64,000 nucleotides of DNA from an uncultured Oscillospiraceae bacterium (GTDB lineage Bacteria > Bacillota > Clostridia > Oscillospirales > Acutalibacteraceae), in the NCBI GenBank assembly GCA_900543215.1, contig UQQR01000003.1:21916-85915 (forward strand), in the 5' to 3' direction. The notes beneath the pieces are model-generated. The model was not told where the DNA came from and did no database searches. It worked only from the letters and a program-made list of their open reading frames with translations. The number at the start of each line of letters is the position of its first letter. The first letter of the stretch is position 1. Shown piece by piece: positions 24,522-33,144 of this stretch. Both the position numbers and the translations under genes were made by a program.

Positions 24522-24589
24522 TTACAAAACCCTCTGAGACAGAATTAGGGGACGGCGATAAACGCCGTCCTCCGTTATCCGAATTATTA

Positions 24590-26767
24590 TCACAGATGCA
24601 GTACTCTTTCTTTAATTTCCTGTGTTCTGCCCTGATTCCAGAACTGTGTTCCTATGTATCCGCAGGTACGGCGGGCAACATTCATTTTATCCTGATCGGT
24701 GTTGCCGCAGTTCGGACACCTCCAAACAAGCTTTCCGTCGTCGTTTTCCTTGATTTCAATTTCGCCGTCATAGCCGCACACATGGCAGTAATCGCTCTTT
24801 GTGTTAAGCTCGGCATACATTATGTTATCATAGATAAAGCGCATAACCGAAAGCACGGCTTCGATATTATTTTGCATATTGGGCACTTCAACATAAGAAA
24901 TAGCACCGCCGGGCGACAATGCCTGAAATTTAGCCTCAAGCGCCAACTTATCAAATGCGTCTATATTCTCTGTTACATGTATGTGATAGCTGTTGGTAAT
25001 ATAATTCTTGTCGGTAACGCCCTTTATTACCCCGAAACGCTTTTGCAGACATTTTGCAAACTTATAGGTAGTGCTTTCAAGCGGAGTTCCGTAAAGCGAA
25101 TAATCTATATTCTCCGCTTCCTTCCACTTTGCGGTGTATTCGTTAAGCTTTTTCATTATCTGAAGTCCGAATTCCTCGCCTTCGGGTTCCGTAAGCTTTT
25201 TGCCTATCATACTGTAAACACATTCCCAAAGACCCGCATATCCGAGCGAAAGGGTTGAATATCCTCCGTGCAGATATTTGTCTATCGTCTCGCCCTTTTT
25301 AAGGCGCAAAAGTGCACCGTACTGCCAAAGAATCGGCGCCGCGTCCGAAACCGTGCCGGTGAGGCGCTCGTGCCTTGCCTGCAAGGCTCTGTGGCAAAGC
25401 TCCATTCTTTCATCGAATATCTGCCAAAACTTATCAATGTCTCCGTCCGCCGAAAGACCTATATCAACAAGATTTACCGTAACAACGCCCTGGTTAAAAC
25501 GGCCGTAATACTTAGGCTTGCCGTTTTCATCCACATAGGGGGTAAGGAAGCTGCGGCAGCCCATACAGGTGTAGCAGTGACCCTCGCCGTTCTTGTCTAT
25601 TTTATTTTTAAGCATTACCTTTTCGGAAATATAATCGGGAACCATACGCTTTGCGGTGCATTTTGCCGAAAGCTTTGTAAGATACCAATACTCGCCGTCC
25701 TCGGTGATATTATCATCCTCAAGCACATAAATAAGCTTCGGGAACGCAGGAGTTATCCATACACCCTTCTCGTTTTTTACGCCCTGATAGCGTTGTTTTA
25801 AAACTTCCTCTATTATAAGCGCCAAATCGTGCTTTTCCTGCTCGTTTTTAGCCTCGTTAAGATACATAAATACGGTAACAAACGGAGCCTGACCGTTTGT
25901 GGTCATAAGCGTAACTACCTGATACTGTATCATCTGCACGCCCTTGCGTACCTCGTTAAGAAGGCGCTTTTCCGCTATTTCACGGGCTTTTTCCTCGTCT
26001 ATCCGGGCGCCGAATTCACGGAATTCCTCTATTACCTCGGAGTATATCTTCTTACGGCTTATATCGACAAACGGAGCCAAATGCGCAAGGCTTATGCTCT
26101 GACCGCCGTACTGGCAGGAGGCTACCTGTGCTATTATCTGCGTAGCAATGTTGCAGGCGGTTGAAAAGCTGTGCGGCTTTTCTATAAGCGTGCCGCTTAT
26201 AACCGTGCCGTTTTGCAGCATATCCTCAAGATTTACAAGGTCGCAGTTATGCATATGCTGAGCAAAATAATCGGCGTCATGGAAATGTATGATTCCCTGC
26301 TCGTGAGCCTCCACAATATCATTATCAAGCAGAAGTCTCTTGGTGATATCCTTGCTGACCTCGCCTGCCATATAGTCTCTCTGTACGCTGTTCACGGTCG
26401 GGTTCTTATTGGAATTTTCCTGCTTTACTTCCTCGTTATTACATTCGATAAGGCTTAATATCTGCTCGTCTGTTGTATTTGCCTTTCTTATAAGCGCGCG
26501 CTGATAGCGGTAGGTTATGTAACGGCGTGCTACATCAAAGGCACGCTGGTTCATTATCTGATCCTCTACCATATCCTGTATTTCCTCAACGCTCAACGAC
26601 CTGTTTACATTGGAGGCAGCGCTCTCCACATCCTCGGCTATGCGCTTTATCTGTATATCGGACATACGCTCGCTCGGAACAACGCTTTCATTAGCTTTTT
26701 TAACCGCAATTTCAATTTTACGAGGGTTAAAGTCCACTTCGGCGCCGCTTCTTTTAATAATCTTCAT
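24590..26767 (-). CDS. nrdD: Anaerobic (class III) ribonucleoside-triphosphate reductase
   Basis: A 725-residue glycyl-radical enzyme making dNTPs without oxygen. ATG 26767 (MKIIKRSG) has GGGGGGA 9 bp upstream; a longer frame to 26803 is rejected. The ATP-cone allosteric domain is at about 1-90. CYTCMGCRSF carries active-site-region cysteines, CHVCGYDGE and WRCPNCG the C-terminal zinc site, and RRTCGYIGTQFW the radical Gly. Length is normal. A promoter and a possible NrdR box precede it. Presence of this enzyme indicates anaerobic growth. Confidence 0.97.
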   Translation of the reverse strand: MKIIKRSGAEVDFNPRKIEIAVKKANESVVPSERMSDIQIKRIAEDVESAASNVNRSLSVEEIQDMVEDQIMNQRAFDVARRYITYRYQRALIRKANTTDEQILSLIECNNEEVKQENSNKNPTVNSVQRDYMAGEVSKDITKRLLLDNDIVEAHEQGIIHFHDADYFAQHMHNCDLVNLEDMLQNGTVISGTLIEKPHSFSTACNIATQIIAQVASCQYGGQSISLAHLAPFVDISRKKIYSEVIEEFREFGARIDEEKAREIAEKRLLNEVRKGVQMIQYQVVTLMTTNGQAPFVTVFMYLNEAKNEQEKHDLALIIEEVLKQRYQGVKNEKGVWITPAFPKLIYVLEDDNITEDGEYWYLTKLSAKCTAKRMVPDYISEKVMLKNKIDKNGEGHCYTCMGCRSFLTPYVDENGKPKYYGRFNQGVVTVNLVDIGLSADGDIDKFWQIFDERMELCHRALQARHERLTGTVSDAAPILWQYGALLRLKKGETIDKYLHGGYSTLSLGYAGLWECVYSMIGKKLTEPEGEEFGLQIMKKLNEYTAKWKEAENIDYSLYGTPLESTTYKFAKCLQKRFGVIKGVTDKNYITNSYHIHVTENIDAFDKLALEAKFQALSPGGAISYVEVPNMQNNIEAVLSVMRFIYDNIMYAELNTKSDYCHVCGYDGEIEIKENDDGKLVWRCPNCGNTDQDKMNVARRTCGYIGTQFWNQGRTQEIKERVLHL

Positions 26768-26799
26768 TTTTTCAAATCCCCCCGATAACGAATATTCAG

Positions 26800-26815
26800 A
26801 CACAATATCTTGTTA
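26800..26815 (-). promoter_or_regulatory. Possible NrdR box upstream of nrdD
   Basis: Plus-strand ACACAATATCTTGTTA is an imperfect palindrome whose left half matches the known NrdR box half ACACAATA. It lies just downstream of the -10 box, where a repressor would act. NrdR boxes usually come in pairs; a second good copy was not found. Confidence 0.4.
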
Positions 26816-26826
26816 GTGTGAGAAAT

Positions 26827-26854
26827 ATTATACCACAAATTATTGAAAATTCAA
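26827..26854 (-). promoter_or_regulatory. Promoter of nrdD-nrdG
   Basis: Minus strand TTGAAT (26849-26854), 16-bp spacer, TATAAT (26827-26832). Confidence 0.7.
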
Positions 26855-26898
26855 GAGCAAATTTACACAATACAAAAAAACTTTTTTGATGTTTTTGC

Positions 26899-27762
26899 TC
26901 AGTACCGCCTTTTAAAGCCCTCGCCCAGTATTTCACCGGCGTCCGCTATTACGGTAAAGGCTTCGCTGTCGTTTTCTCTTATGATTTTGCACACAGCCGA
27001 CACCTCGTTCGGCCTTACGGTACACATAAGCATTTTCTTTTTAGCTCCCGTGTATGCGCCCGTGGCGTCTATTGCCGTTATTCCTCTGCCAACAAGCGCC
27101 ATAATATCACCTGACATTTTATCCGGCTTGCCCGTTATGGCGTACACGATTTTGCCGCGGTCTGCGCCGTAAATTACAATATCTATTATTTTTGTTGCGG
27201 CATAAAGCGCCACCACGGAGTAAAGAGCGCTTTCGAAGTTTTTGTAAACGACAGCCGCAAGCGCCACCACCGCCGCGTCGGTAAGCAGTATCAGTCTTCC
27301 CACGGTCATATGAGGAATTTTTCTGTTTATCAGAACCGCCACAATATCCGAGCCGCCTGTGGTAGCACCCCTCAGCATAAAAAGGCTTTGACCAAGCCCC
27401 ATAAGCAATCCGCCGAATATTGCGGACAGCATTATATCAAGCTTAAAATACGGGAAAACCGCTTCGCCTATATCAAGAGCGACAGACATAATAAAGGTGC
27501 CTACCGTTGTTTTTACAATAAAAATACCGCCGAACTTAAAGAAGCCGAGCAAAAGAAGCGGCAAATTAAGCAAAAATACCGCCGTACCTGTCGGAAACCC
27601 GGAAAGGTAATTTAAAACCGAAGCAATACCCGTCACACCGCCCGGAGAAATTTTGTTGGACGATAAAAATACAAGCACCGCCGCGGCGTAGACTGCGCCC
27701 CCGGCGGTGAAAAAAAGAAGATCGGATATTATTTCGGATATACGGTATCTGTTTTTGTTCAT
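26899..27762 (-). CDS. YitT-family membrane protein (DUF161-DUF2179)
   Basis: A 287-residue protein with five to six membrane helices in the first about 200 residues (FFTAGGAVYAAAVLVFL is helix 1) and a cytosolic C-terminal ferredoxin-like DUF2179 domain (about 205-287, with GRGITAIDATGAYTGAKKKM). GGVTGIASVLNYLSG and RGATTGGSDIVAVL are family signatures. YitT proteins are widespread in Firmicutes; transport of a small molecule or ion is suspected but not shown. It lies 3' of mrnC on the same strand with a 68-bp gap. Confidence 0.92.
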   Translation of the reverse strand: MNKNRYRISEIISDLLFFTAGGAVYAAAVLVFLSSNKISPGGVTGIASVLNYLSGFPTGTAVFLLNLPLLLLGFFKFGGIFIVKTTVGTFIMSVALDIGEAVFPYFKLDIMLSAIFGGLLMGLGQSLFMLRGATTGGSDIVAVLINRKIPHMTVGRLILLTDAAVVALAAVVYKNFESALYSVVALYAATKIIDIVIYGADRGKIVYAITGKPDKMSGDIMALVGRGITAIDATGAYTGAKKKMLMCTVRPNEVSAVCKIIRENDSEAFTVIADAGEILGEGFKRRY

Positions 27763-27830
27763 TTATAAGTCCCCCAAAACGGTTTTACACCGTTAGTTTA
27801 ACCGTTTTGAAGAAAAATAATATTAATGCG

Positions 27831-28226
27831 TCAGCATCCGCTTTTCATATGTTCATTAAGGATTTTTCCAAACAGGTCTTTGATTCTTTCATTATCTCCC
27901 GAAAGATAAAGCCAACCGAAAAGACATTCAAGTCCCGTAGCGGTATGATAATCGCCCCTTGTGGCGCTTTTGGGCGTGGTAGAGGTATGGAAATTCCGTC
28001 CCCTTTTAAAAACAGACATTTCCTTTTCGGACATCTCCGTCTCGATAACCGCAAACGCTTTGGCCTGCGCCGCGGCGTTTACCATTTCAACGGAAAGTCG
28101 GTGCAGCTCGCCCGACGGACGGTTAACCTCCGCCAAAGCGGTACGGACGCACAGACCGTAGACCGCGTCCCCCACGAAAGCCAAAACGGACGGACTTAAT
28201 AAATTGGCGTTTCCCGTATTCATCAT
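27831..28226 (-). CDS. mrnC: Mini-ribonuclease 3
   Basis: A 131-residue RNase III catalytic domain lacking the double-stranded RNA-binding domain, which matures 23S rRNA in Firmicutes. VLAFVGDAVYGLCVRTAL carries the signature Asp, and ATGLECLFGWLYLSGD the second acidic cluster. AKAFAVIE and ARGDYHTAT-type sequence (ATRGDYHTATG) complete the fold. Its ATG overlaps the obgE stop by 4 bp. It is usually found near cysS; here it is coupled to obgE. Confidence 0.93.
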   Translation of the reverse strand: MMNTGNANLLSPSVLAFVGDAVYGLCVRTALAEVNRPSGELHRLSVEMVNAAAQAKAFAVIETEMSEKEMSVFKRGRNFHTSTTPKSATRGDYHTATGLECLFGWLYLSGDNERIKDLFGKILNEHMKSGC

Positions 28227-29497
28227 ATCACAAACTCAAATTCAATATCGTAAACGCTTACGGTATCGCCCTCATTGATTCCGGCTTCTTTAAGCGCTGA
28301 TATTATTCCGCTTGAGCGCAGAACTCTTTCAAAATACTGGAGCGATTCGTAATCCTCTGGATCTACGGTATTCATAACATCCATTATCCATTCGCAGTTT
28401 TCAACAAAGTAAACTCCGTCGCATTTACGGATGGTAAAGTCACGCTTTTTCTTAACCGTAAGGTCTTCTATCGGCTTAGGCTCCGCCTCATATCTTTTTA
28501 TGGGCGGAAGCTTTGCCAAAACGGACGCCACATAGTTAATAAGCTCGTCCGTACCCTCTGCAATAGCCGCCATAACGGGGAAGAATCTGTATCCCTTTTC
28601 CGTAAAGTAATCGGAAATGCGCTTAATCTCGGCTTCATCCGTAAGGTCGCATTTGTTGCCGACTATTATCTGCGGACGGGTCTCAAGCTCACTGCTGAAC
28701 ACGGCAAGCTCTTTATTTATCTTATTGAAATCGTCGATCGGGTCTCTGCCCTCACTGCCCGAAACATCTATAACATGGAGGAGCAAACGGCAACGCTCAA
28801 CATGGCGCAGGAACTCGTGTCCGAGCCCCACACCCTCGCCGGCGCCCTCGATAAGACCGGGTATATCAGCCATAACAAACGAGCTTCCCTCGCCCATTCT
28901 CACAACTCCGAGCACCGGAGTAAGCGTTGTAAAATGGTAATTTGCAATTTTTGGCTTTGCCTCGCTGACAACCGATATAAGCGTAGATTTGCCGACATTC
29001 GGAAAGCCTATAAGCCCGACATCCGCAAGTAGCTTTAACTCGAGCGTTACATCAAGCTCCTCGCCGGGGTTTCCTTTTTTGGCAAAACGGGGGACCTGCC
29101 TTGTGGGCGTTGCGAAATGCTGATTTCCCCAGCCGCCGTTGCCGCCCTTTGCTATAATTACCGGTTCTTCATCCGATATATCGGCGATTATTCTTCCTGT
29201 TTCCGTGTCCTTAACCAGTGTGCCCACGGGAACCGAAACCGTAAGGTCGGGTGCTTTTTTACCCGAGCACCGTCCGCCGCCGCCGTTTTCACCCGACTGC
29301 GCCGCGTATTTTCTTTTATATCTGAAATCCGCAAGGGTAGAGAGATTGCTGTCCGCCTTAAAAACTATATTGCCGCCCCTGCCGCCGTCTCCGCCGTCGG
29401 GTCCGCCTGCCGCAACATACTTTTCCCTGTGAAAGGAAACCGCACCGTCTCCGCCGTTTCCGGCCTTTAAATGTATTTTAGCTATATCAACAAACAT
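28223..29497 (-). CDS. obgE: GTPase ObgE/CgtA
   Basis: A 424-residue GTPase involved in 50S assembly, stress response and sporulation. The glycine-rich Obg fold occupies residues 1-158 (FVDIAKIHLKAGNGGDGAVS). The G domain has GFPNVGKST (G1), DIPGLIEGAGEG (G3) and NKCDL (G4). The C-terminal OCT domain (about 345-424), typical of the low-GC Gram-positive form, is present. It is coupled to mrnC by a 4-bp overlap and follows the L21-Prp-L27 genes, as in many Firmicutes. Confidence 0.97.
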   Translation of the reverse strand: MFVDIAKIHLKAGNGGDGAVSFHREKYVAAGGPDGGDGGRGGNIVFKADSNLSTLADFRYKRKYAAQSGENGGGGRCSGKKAPDLTVSVPVGTLVKDTETGRIIADISDEEPVIIAKGGNGGWGNQHFATPTRQVPRFAKKGNPGEELDVTLELKLLADVGLIGFPNVGKSTLISVVSEAKPKIANYHFTTLTPVLGVVRMGEGSSFVMADIPGLIEGAGEGVGLGHEFLRHVERCRLLLHVIDVSGSEGRDPIDDFNKINKELAVFSSELETRPQIIVGNKCDLTDEAEIKRISDYFTEKGYRFFPVMAAIAEGTDELINYVASVLAKLPPIKRYEAEPKPIEDLTVKKKRDFTIRKCDGVYFVENCEWIMDVMNTVDPEDYESLQYFERVLRSSGIISALKEAGINEGDTVSVYDIEFEFVI

Positions 29498-29516
29498 TCT
29501 GTTTTCCCGATTCCTC

Positions 29517-29810
29517 TTAAATCTCGTCTTCGGCTTCTACCTCTGTTTTAAGGTATGCCTCGTAAAGTCCTCTTGCCTTTTCGTAATTTTTTGCCGCAAC
29601 ATAAATATCGTCCGGTACAACTCCGGCGCCCAGCAAAAGCTTAAGCGAGCCGCCTGCGCCCTCCTGTCTGCAAATAAAGGGTATACCGTTTTCCTTTAGT
29701 ATGTCCTGAAAAATCTCAGATGTAACAGGATCCTTTATTATTGCTGCCAAAACCGGCTCGTTTCCGTCGTCGGTTTTTTCCTCTTTTCTCTTCCTCTTAA
29801 AAAAAATCAT
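29517..29810 (-). CDS. DUF2007-like small protein
   Basis: A 97-residue protein with a very basic start (MIFFKRKRKEEK), then one alpha-beta domain with EIFQDILKENGIPFICRQEG, a glycine-rich LLLGAGVVPDDIYVAAKNYEKA and an acidic tail. This is the pattern of the DUF2007 'putative prokaryotic signal transducing' family. It overlaps by 4 bp the stop of a longer paralogue with the same domain just upstream. Position inside the ribosome-assembly block suggests, but does not prove, a link to translation. Confidence 0.7.
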   Translation of the reverse strand: MIFFKRKRKEEKTDDGNEPVLAAIIKDPVTSEIFQDILKENGIPFICRQEGAGGSLKLLLGAGVVPDDIYVAAKNYEKARGLYEAYLKTEVEAEDEI

Positions 29811-30196
29811 TCTTCGGGCGTCTCCGTATCTTCAAAAAAATCTCCTTGAAAGTCAGCTTCGGAATTTAAAAAATCCTCGTAAATTACCGACGCCGCCTCG
29901 TAATCGGATTCATCCACATATATATCGTCCGCACTTAAAGAGCCGCCGAAGCCGATATGCATTGTTTCCTCGGTACTGTCGCTGCTGAACTTAATTCCGC
30001 TTTCGGTAAGCAGGTCCTTCAGTATTTCGGCGGAAACAACATCCTCAACGGTGGCTAACAGCACGGGGTTTTCTATAATGATATCCTCTGCCGCTGTTTT
30101 CTCTTCATTTGTTTCACGGTTAAGCTCCGCTCCGCAAACGGGGCAAAGCTCCGCGTCGTCGGCACATTCAGCCTTACATACATGACATATTTTCAT
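29807..30196 (-). CDS. Zinc-ribbon plus DUF2007-like protein
   Basis: A 129-residue protein. Residues 1-25 hold a zinc ribbon of the form C-x2-C ... C-x2-C (ICHVCKAEC and LCPVCGAEL). Residues about 45-115 resemble the following gene's product (EILKDLLTESGIKF, then G-F-G-G and ADDIYVDESDYEAA), so the two are tandem duplicates. The tail is strongly acidic. Role unknown; the DUF2007 family is thought to take part in signalling or binding. A terminator hairpin separates it from rpmA. Confidence 0.72.
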   Translation of the reverse strand: MKICHVCKAECADDAELCPVCGAELNRETNEEKTAAEDIIIENPVLLATVEDVVSAEILKDLLTESGIKFSSDSTEETMHIGFGGSLSADDIYVDESDYEAASVIYEDFLNSEADFQGDFFEDTETPEE

Positions 30197-30226
30197 TACG
30201 CATCCACCTTTCGAAGCATAAAAAAT

Positions 30227-30257
30227 AAATCCGGGTAGCTGTTTGCCGCCCGGATTT
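30227..30257 (-). terminator. Terminator after rpmA
   Basis: AAATCCGGG/CCCGGATTT 9-bp stem, then ATTTTTTATG on the minus strand. It lies between the ribosomal genes and the DUF2007-like pair. Confidence 0.85.
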
Positions 30258-30263
30258 TGTTAA

Positions 30264-30548
30264 TTACTGTTCAACAGCGTAAATACTTACCTGTTTACGG
30301 TCTCTGCCGAGACGCTCGAACTTAACCTTGCCGTCAATAAGAGCAAACAGAGTGTCATCCGATCCGCGGCCTACATTGTTGCCTGCGTGAATGTGTGTTC
30401 CTCTCTGGCGAACCAATATGTTGCCTGCCAAAACGAACTGACCGTCGGCACGCTTAACACCGAGACGCTTCGACTCACTGTCTCTGCCGTTCTTGGTAGA
30501 ACCCATACCTTTTTTATGAGCGAATAACTGAATGTTAATCTTTAACAT
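30264..30548 (-). CDS. rpmA: 50S ribosomal protein L27
   Basis: A 94-residue protein. ATG 30548 (MLKINIQLFA) has GGAGGTG 8 bp upstream and inside the prp 3' end; a GTG 9 bp earlier is less likely. The N-terminal LKINIQLFAHKKGMGST carries the Firmicute-type extension that must be cut after the Phe by the Prp protease to free the functional N-terminus near the peptidyl-transferase centre. GRDSESKRLGVKR and QRGTHIHAGNNVGRG are conserved L27 segments. Confidence 0.97.
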   Translation of the reverse strand: MLKINIQLFAHKKGMGSTKNGRDSESKRLGVKRADGQFVLAGNILVRQRGTHIHAGNNVGRGSDDTLFALIDGKVKFERLGRDRKQVSIYAVEQ

Positions 30549-30867
30549 TTTTTGCACCTCCGATAATTCTGATGTTATCGCTGTATTGACAGGAAAGCTC
30601 TGTAAGATGAAGCTGTAAACCTTTAAGAATATCAGCCGTACCTTTCGACGGTTCCTTTACCTCAAAGCGCATAAACGCGTCACTTGCGTCAGCCTCCGCC
30701 TTGTCACCTACTACTTCGGTGACGGTATTTGCCGCCATATACGCCGCGGAAGAAACCGCCGCGCAAACTATCCTGCCTGTTTCGTCATCGCCGTCCTTTG
30801 AGCAATGACCGCTGATTTCAAAGCCGTAAAGACCTTTACCGTCAGCTAAAAATCTTACTTTTGTCAT
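30535..30867 (-). CDS. prp: Ribosomal-processing cysteine protease Prp
   Basis: A 110-residue cysteine protease (YsxB) that removes the N-terminal extension of L27. The catalytic His lies in GFEISGHCSKDG and the catalytic Cys in GRIVCAAVSSAAYMAAN. It sits between rplU and rpmA, overlapping rpmA by 14 bp, the conserved arrangement. The presence of both protease and extended L27 in one operon is internally consistent. Confidence 0.95.
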   Translation of the reverse strand: MTKVRFLADGKGLYGFEISGHCSKDGDDETGRIVCAAVSSAAYMAANTVTEVVGDKAEADASDAFMRFEVKEPSKGTADILKGLQLHLTELSCQYSDNIRIIGGAKNVKD

Positions 30868-30869
30868 TA

Positions 30870-31175
30870 TCAGCCGATCTCGCCGATCTGTACCTTAGTG
30901 TAGGGCTGTCTGTGACCCATCTTGCGTGAACTGCTCTTCTTGGGCTTGTAGGTAAATACGGTAACCTTTTTACCCTTTCCGTTCTTTAAAACGGTGCCCT
31001 TAACGAAAGCGTCCTTCACATAAGGCTTGCCGACCTTGAGAGTTCTGTTGCAAACCGCAACTACCTTATCAAAGGTAACCTCTTCGTCAACATCGGCGTT
31101 AAGCTTCTCAACATAAATAACATCGCCGCTCTCAACACGGTACTGCTTTCCGCCTGTTTCAATAATTGCGTACAT
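30870..31175 (-). CDS. rplU: 50S ribosomal protein L21
   Basis: A 101-residue protein. ATG 31175 (MYAIIETGGKQYRV) is the family start; AGGTG lies 8 bp upstream, so the 18-bp longer frame is rejected. It carries YTKVQIGEIG at the C-terminus and KKSSSRKMGHRQPYT, typical L21. It is the first gene of rplU-prp-rpmA with a strong promoter and a leader of about 85 bases. Confidence 0.97.
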   Translation of the reverse strand: MYAIIETGGKQYRVESGDVIYVEKLNADVDEEVTFDKVVAVCNRTLKVGKPYVKDAFVKGTVLKNGKGKKVTVFTYKPKKSSSRKMGHRQPYTKVQIGEIG

Positions 31176-31260
31176 TTTTATTACACCTGCCATTTTCCAG
31201 TCTCGCTACAGTAGGCGTGCACCAAAAAAGGCACAGCTTAAAAAGCCCACAATATGCGGC
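31176..31260 (-). promoter_or_regulatory. rplU leader, possible L21 autoregulatory RNA
   Basis: About 85 untranslated bases between the promoter and rplU. They contain an AAGCCG...GGGCTT pairing and a GTGC-containing segment. Firmicutes are known to have an L21 leader RNA here. The match is by position only. Confidence 0.35.
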
Positions 31261-31266
31261 TTACAC

Positions 31267-31295
31267 ATTTTATCACAGCAAAGCCCTGTTGTCAA
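31267..31295 (-). promoter_or_regulatory. Promoter of rplU-prp-rpmA
   Basis: Minus strand TTGACA (31290-31295), 17-bp spacer, TAAAAT (31267-31272). Confidence 0.85.
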
Positions 31296-31312
31296 GAAAA
31301 TTTACCGATATA

Positions 31313-31341
31313 TTTACAAAATCCCGTTTTCCGTATATAAT
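31313..31341 (+). promoter_or_regulatory. Promoter of the Fur-family gene
   Basis: TTTACA (31313-31318), 17-bp spacer, TATAAT (31336-31341), back to back with the rplU promoter. Confidence 0.75.
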
Positions 31342-31365
31342 GGCAGTATAATAGGAGGGACGAAA

Positions 31366-31776
31366 ATGCCCGAAAAGCAAAATTACAATACAAAATCACG
31401 GAAATATATTCTTGAATTTCTTGAAAGCCGCAGGGACTGTACCGTCAGCGCGGCAGAAGTTGTGAATCACTTGAAATCAAACGGAATAAGCATAAATCAG
31501 GCCACCGTATACCGCTATCTTAACAAGCTGAGTGATGAACACAGGCTCTTGAAATTTTCCGAAAACGACAACAACAAAGCCGTATACCGCTACATTCAGC
31601 CTGAACAGAACTGCGGCGGTCATATTCATATAAAATGCCTTAAATGCGGCAGAATAATGCACCTTGAGTGTGATTTTATGGAGGATATACGCCGCCACCT
31701 TGAGGACGAGCACAGCTTTACGCTTTCCTGTGACGGCAGTATACTCTACGGAATATGCGGAGACTGTAAAAAATAA
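31366..31776 (+). CDS. Fur-family metal-responsive regulator
   Basis: A 136-residue protein with an N-terminal winged helix (TVSAAEVVNHLKSNG, then ISINQATVYRYLNKL as recognition helix) and a C-terminal dimer and metal domain. HIHIKCLKCGRIMHLEC and YGICGDCKK give the two C-x2-C pairs of a structural zinc site, with extra His as sensing ligands. The family includes Fur, Zur and PerR; residues seen here do not decide, though Zur-like sensing is plausible. RBS AGGAGGG is strong. It ends 3 bp before the convergent capA-like gene, with no terminator between them. Confidence 0.92.
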   Translation: MPEKQNYNTKSRKYILEFLESRRDCTVSAAEVVNHLKSNGISINQATVYRYLNKLSDEHRLLKFSENDNNKAVYRYIQPEQNCGGHIHIKCLKCGRIMHLECDFMEDIRRHLEDEHSFTLSCDGSILYGICGDCKK

Positions 31777-31779
31777 TCG

Positions 31780-33111
31780 CTACTGCTTAAATGTTACCTC
31801 ACAGCCTATCGCCTGCTGACATTCGGTAAGTCCCGCAGCTACGATTGCCTTTGTTCTTTCGTAGGACTTTGCGGCTTTTCCCGCCGCGGCAGAATCAAGC
31901 GAATATTTTTTCGACGCGTCATCAGGATTTTCAAGCGGATATACGGTATAAAGGTATCCGCTGCCCCCCTTATACTTGTTTACCCAGGTAGGGACAAGCT
32001 TTAAATCGGAAAGAGCCGTACCGTCCTTGTCCTTTTTAAGCGTAAAGGTAAAGAGCATACCGTCCTCCGTATGGCCTGAGGGACAGCTGTCCATAAGCTC
32101 CTGCCGCTGATTTGATACAAAATTCCCTGTGGAATACAGGCAAACCGTGGTGTTCTGACCGTCCTCCGAATGTATAAGCTCGACTGGCTGTATTACATGG
32201 GGATGACTGCCTATTATCATATTTACCCCAAGGTTTGAAAGCCTTTGAGCAATCGTTTTCTGCCATGTGTTAGGCGAGGTTCGGTACTCCTCGCCCCAGT
32301 GCATATAAAACAGAATGTACTCGGCACCCTTGGTTTTCATTTCGGATATGATATTTGCAGCATTGCCGTAAAATTCTTCTATCTTATCATAAGAAAAGCT
32401 GTTGACAAGATCGTTCGCCTCATTTGCGATTATAGCGCCGTTAAGGTATTTGCGGCCGGCTTGTCCGCCGCTTGTTTCGTAGGTAAAATTCGCTATTCCT
32501 ATTTTTATGTTGTTGATTTCCTTTACAAGATATGTCGGGTCCTCGGCAGTCTCCTTTGTACCCGTAAATTCAATACCTCGCTCCTTTAAAACCTGAGCGG
32601 TGCGTTTAAGCCCGAAAAGTCCCGTATCGTAGCAGTGATTGTTTGCGGTTATAAGCAGATTAAGTCCCGACGCCTTGATTGCGTCCGCAAGACTGTCAGG
32701 CGTGTTGAAAACAGGGTATCCGCCGTAGTTTCCGGACTCTGTACCGCCGAATGTAACCTCAAGGTTTGCAACCGAAAGGTCCGCGGCGTTAAAATAGCTT
32801 CCCGTTTCCTTGAAAAAGGCGCTGAAATCATAACCGCCCGACGCCGTTTTCGCCCCGTCAAGCTGTGTGGAATGAACCATAATATCACCTGTTGACAGCA
32901 CAGTGGCTGTTGTTTCGGGAACACTTACGCTCGAAACCTCCGAGGTTTTGCTTTCTTCCTTTTTGCCGCCCTTATTATCGCCTTTTTTTATTATCGCATT
33001 AACCGAAAATGCGACAAGAGCTACAACCGCCGCAAGTATTACCGTACAGCAAGCCAAAAATATCCTTCTTTTTATTATTGCCTGCTGTCTTTTAGTCCTC
33101 TTTTTTGCCAA
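31780..33111 (-). CDS. CapA-like metallophosphatase-fold protein
   Basis: A 443-residue protein with a Lys/Arg-rich N-terminus, one membrane anchor (about 18-38, FLACCTVILAAVVALVAFSV), a Ser/Lys/Glu linker and an extracytoplasmic CapA domain (about 70-390). VLSTGDIMVHSTQ, SVANLEVTFGG, TANNHCYDTG, MHWGEEYRTSP and IIGSHPHVIQPVE are the family motifs. CapA/PgsA proteins take part in poly-gamma-glutamate or capsule assembly; no capBC genes are near, so the substrate is unknown. The frame continues to a TTG at 33156, but that lies upstream of the transcript start. TTG 33111, preceded by AAGGTG, is preferred. Confidence 0.85.
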   Translation of the reverse strand: MAKKRTKRQQAIIKRRIFLACCTVILAAVVALVAFSVNAIIKKGDNKGGKKEESKTSEVSSVSVPETTATVLSTGDIMVHSTQLDGAKTASGGYDFSAFFKETGSYFNAADLSVANLEVTFGGTESGNYGGYPVFNTPDSLADAIKASGLNLLITANNHCYDTGLFGLKRTAQVLKERGIEFTGTKETAEDPTYLVKEINNIKIGIANFTYETSGGQAGRKYLNGAIIANEANDLVNSFSYDKIEEFYGNAANIISEMKTKGAEYILFYMHWGEEYRTSPNTWQKTIAQRLSNLGVNMIIGSHPHVIQPVELIHSEDGQNTTVCLYSTGNFVSNQRQELMDSCPSGHTEDGMLFTFTLKKDKDGTALSDLKLVPTWVNKYKGGSGYLYTVYPLENPDDASKKYSLDSAAAGKAAKSYERTKAIVAAGLTECQQAIGCEVTFKQ

Positions 33112-33144
33112 CGCCTTCACCTTTTCGTTATATAATTCTTTTAT

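Noticed and set aside
24550..24570. GGACGGCG/CGCCGTCC hairpin between nrdD and nrdG
   Set aside because: No T run follows on either useful side, so it is not called a terminator; it may be an mRNA-stability element.
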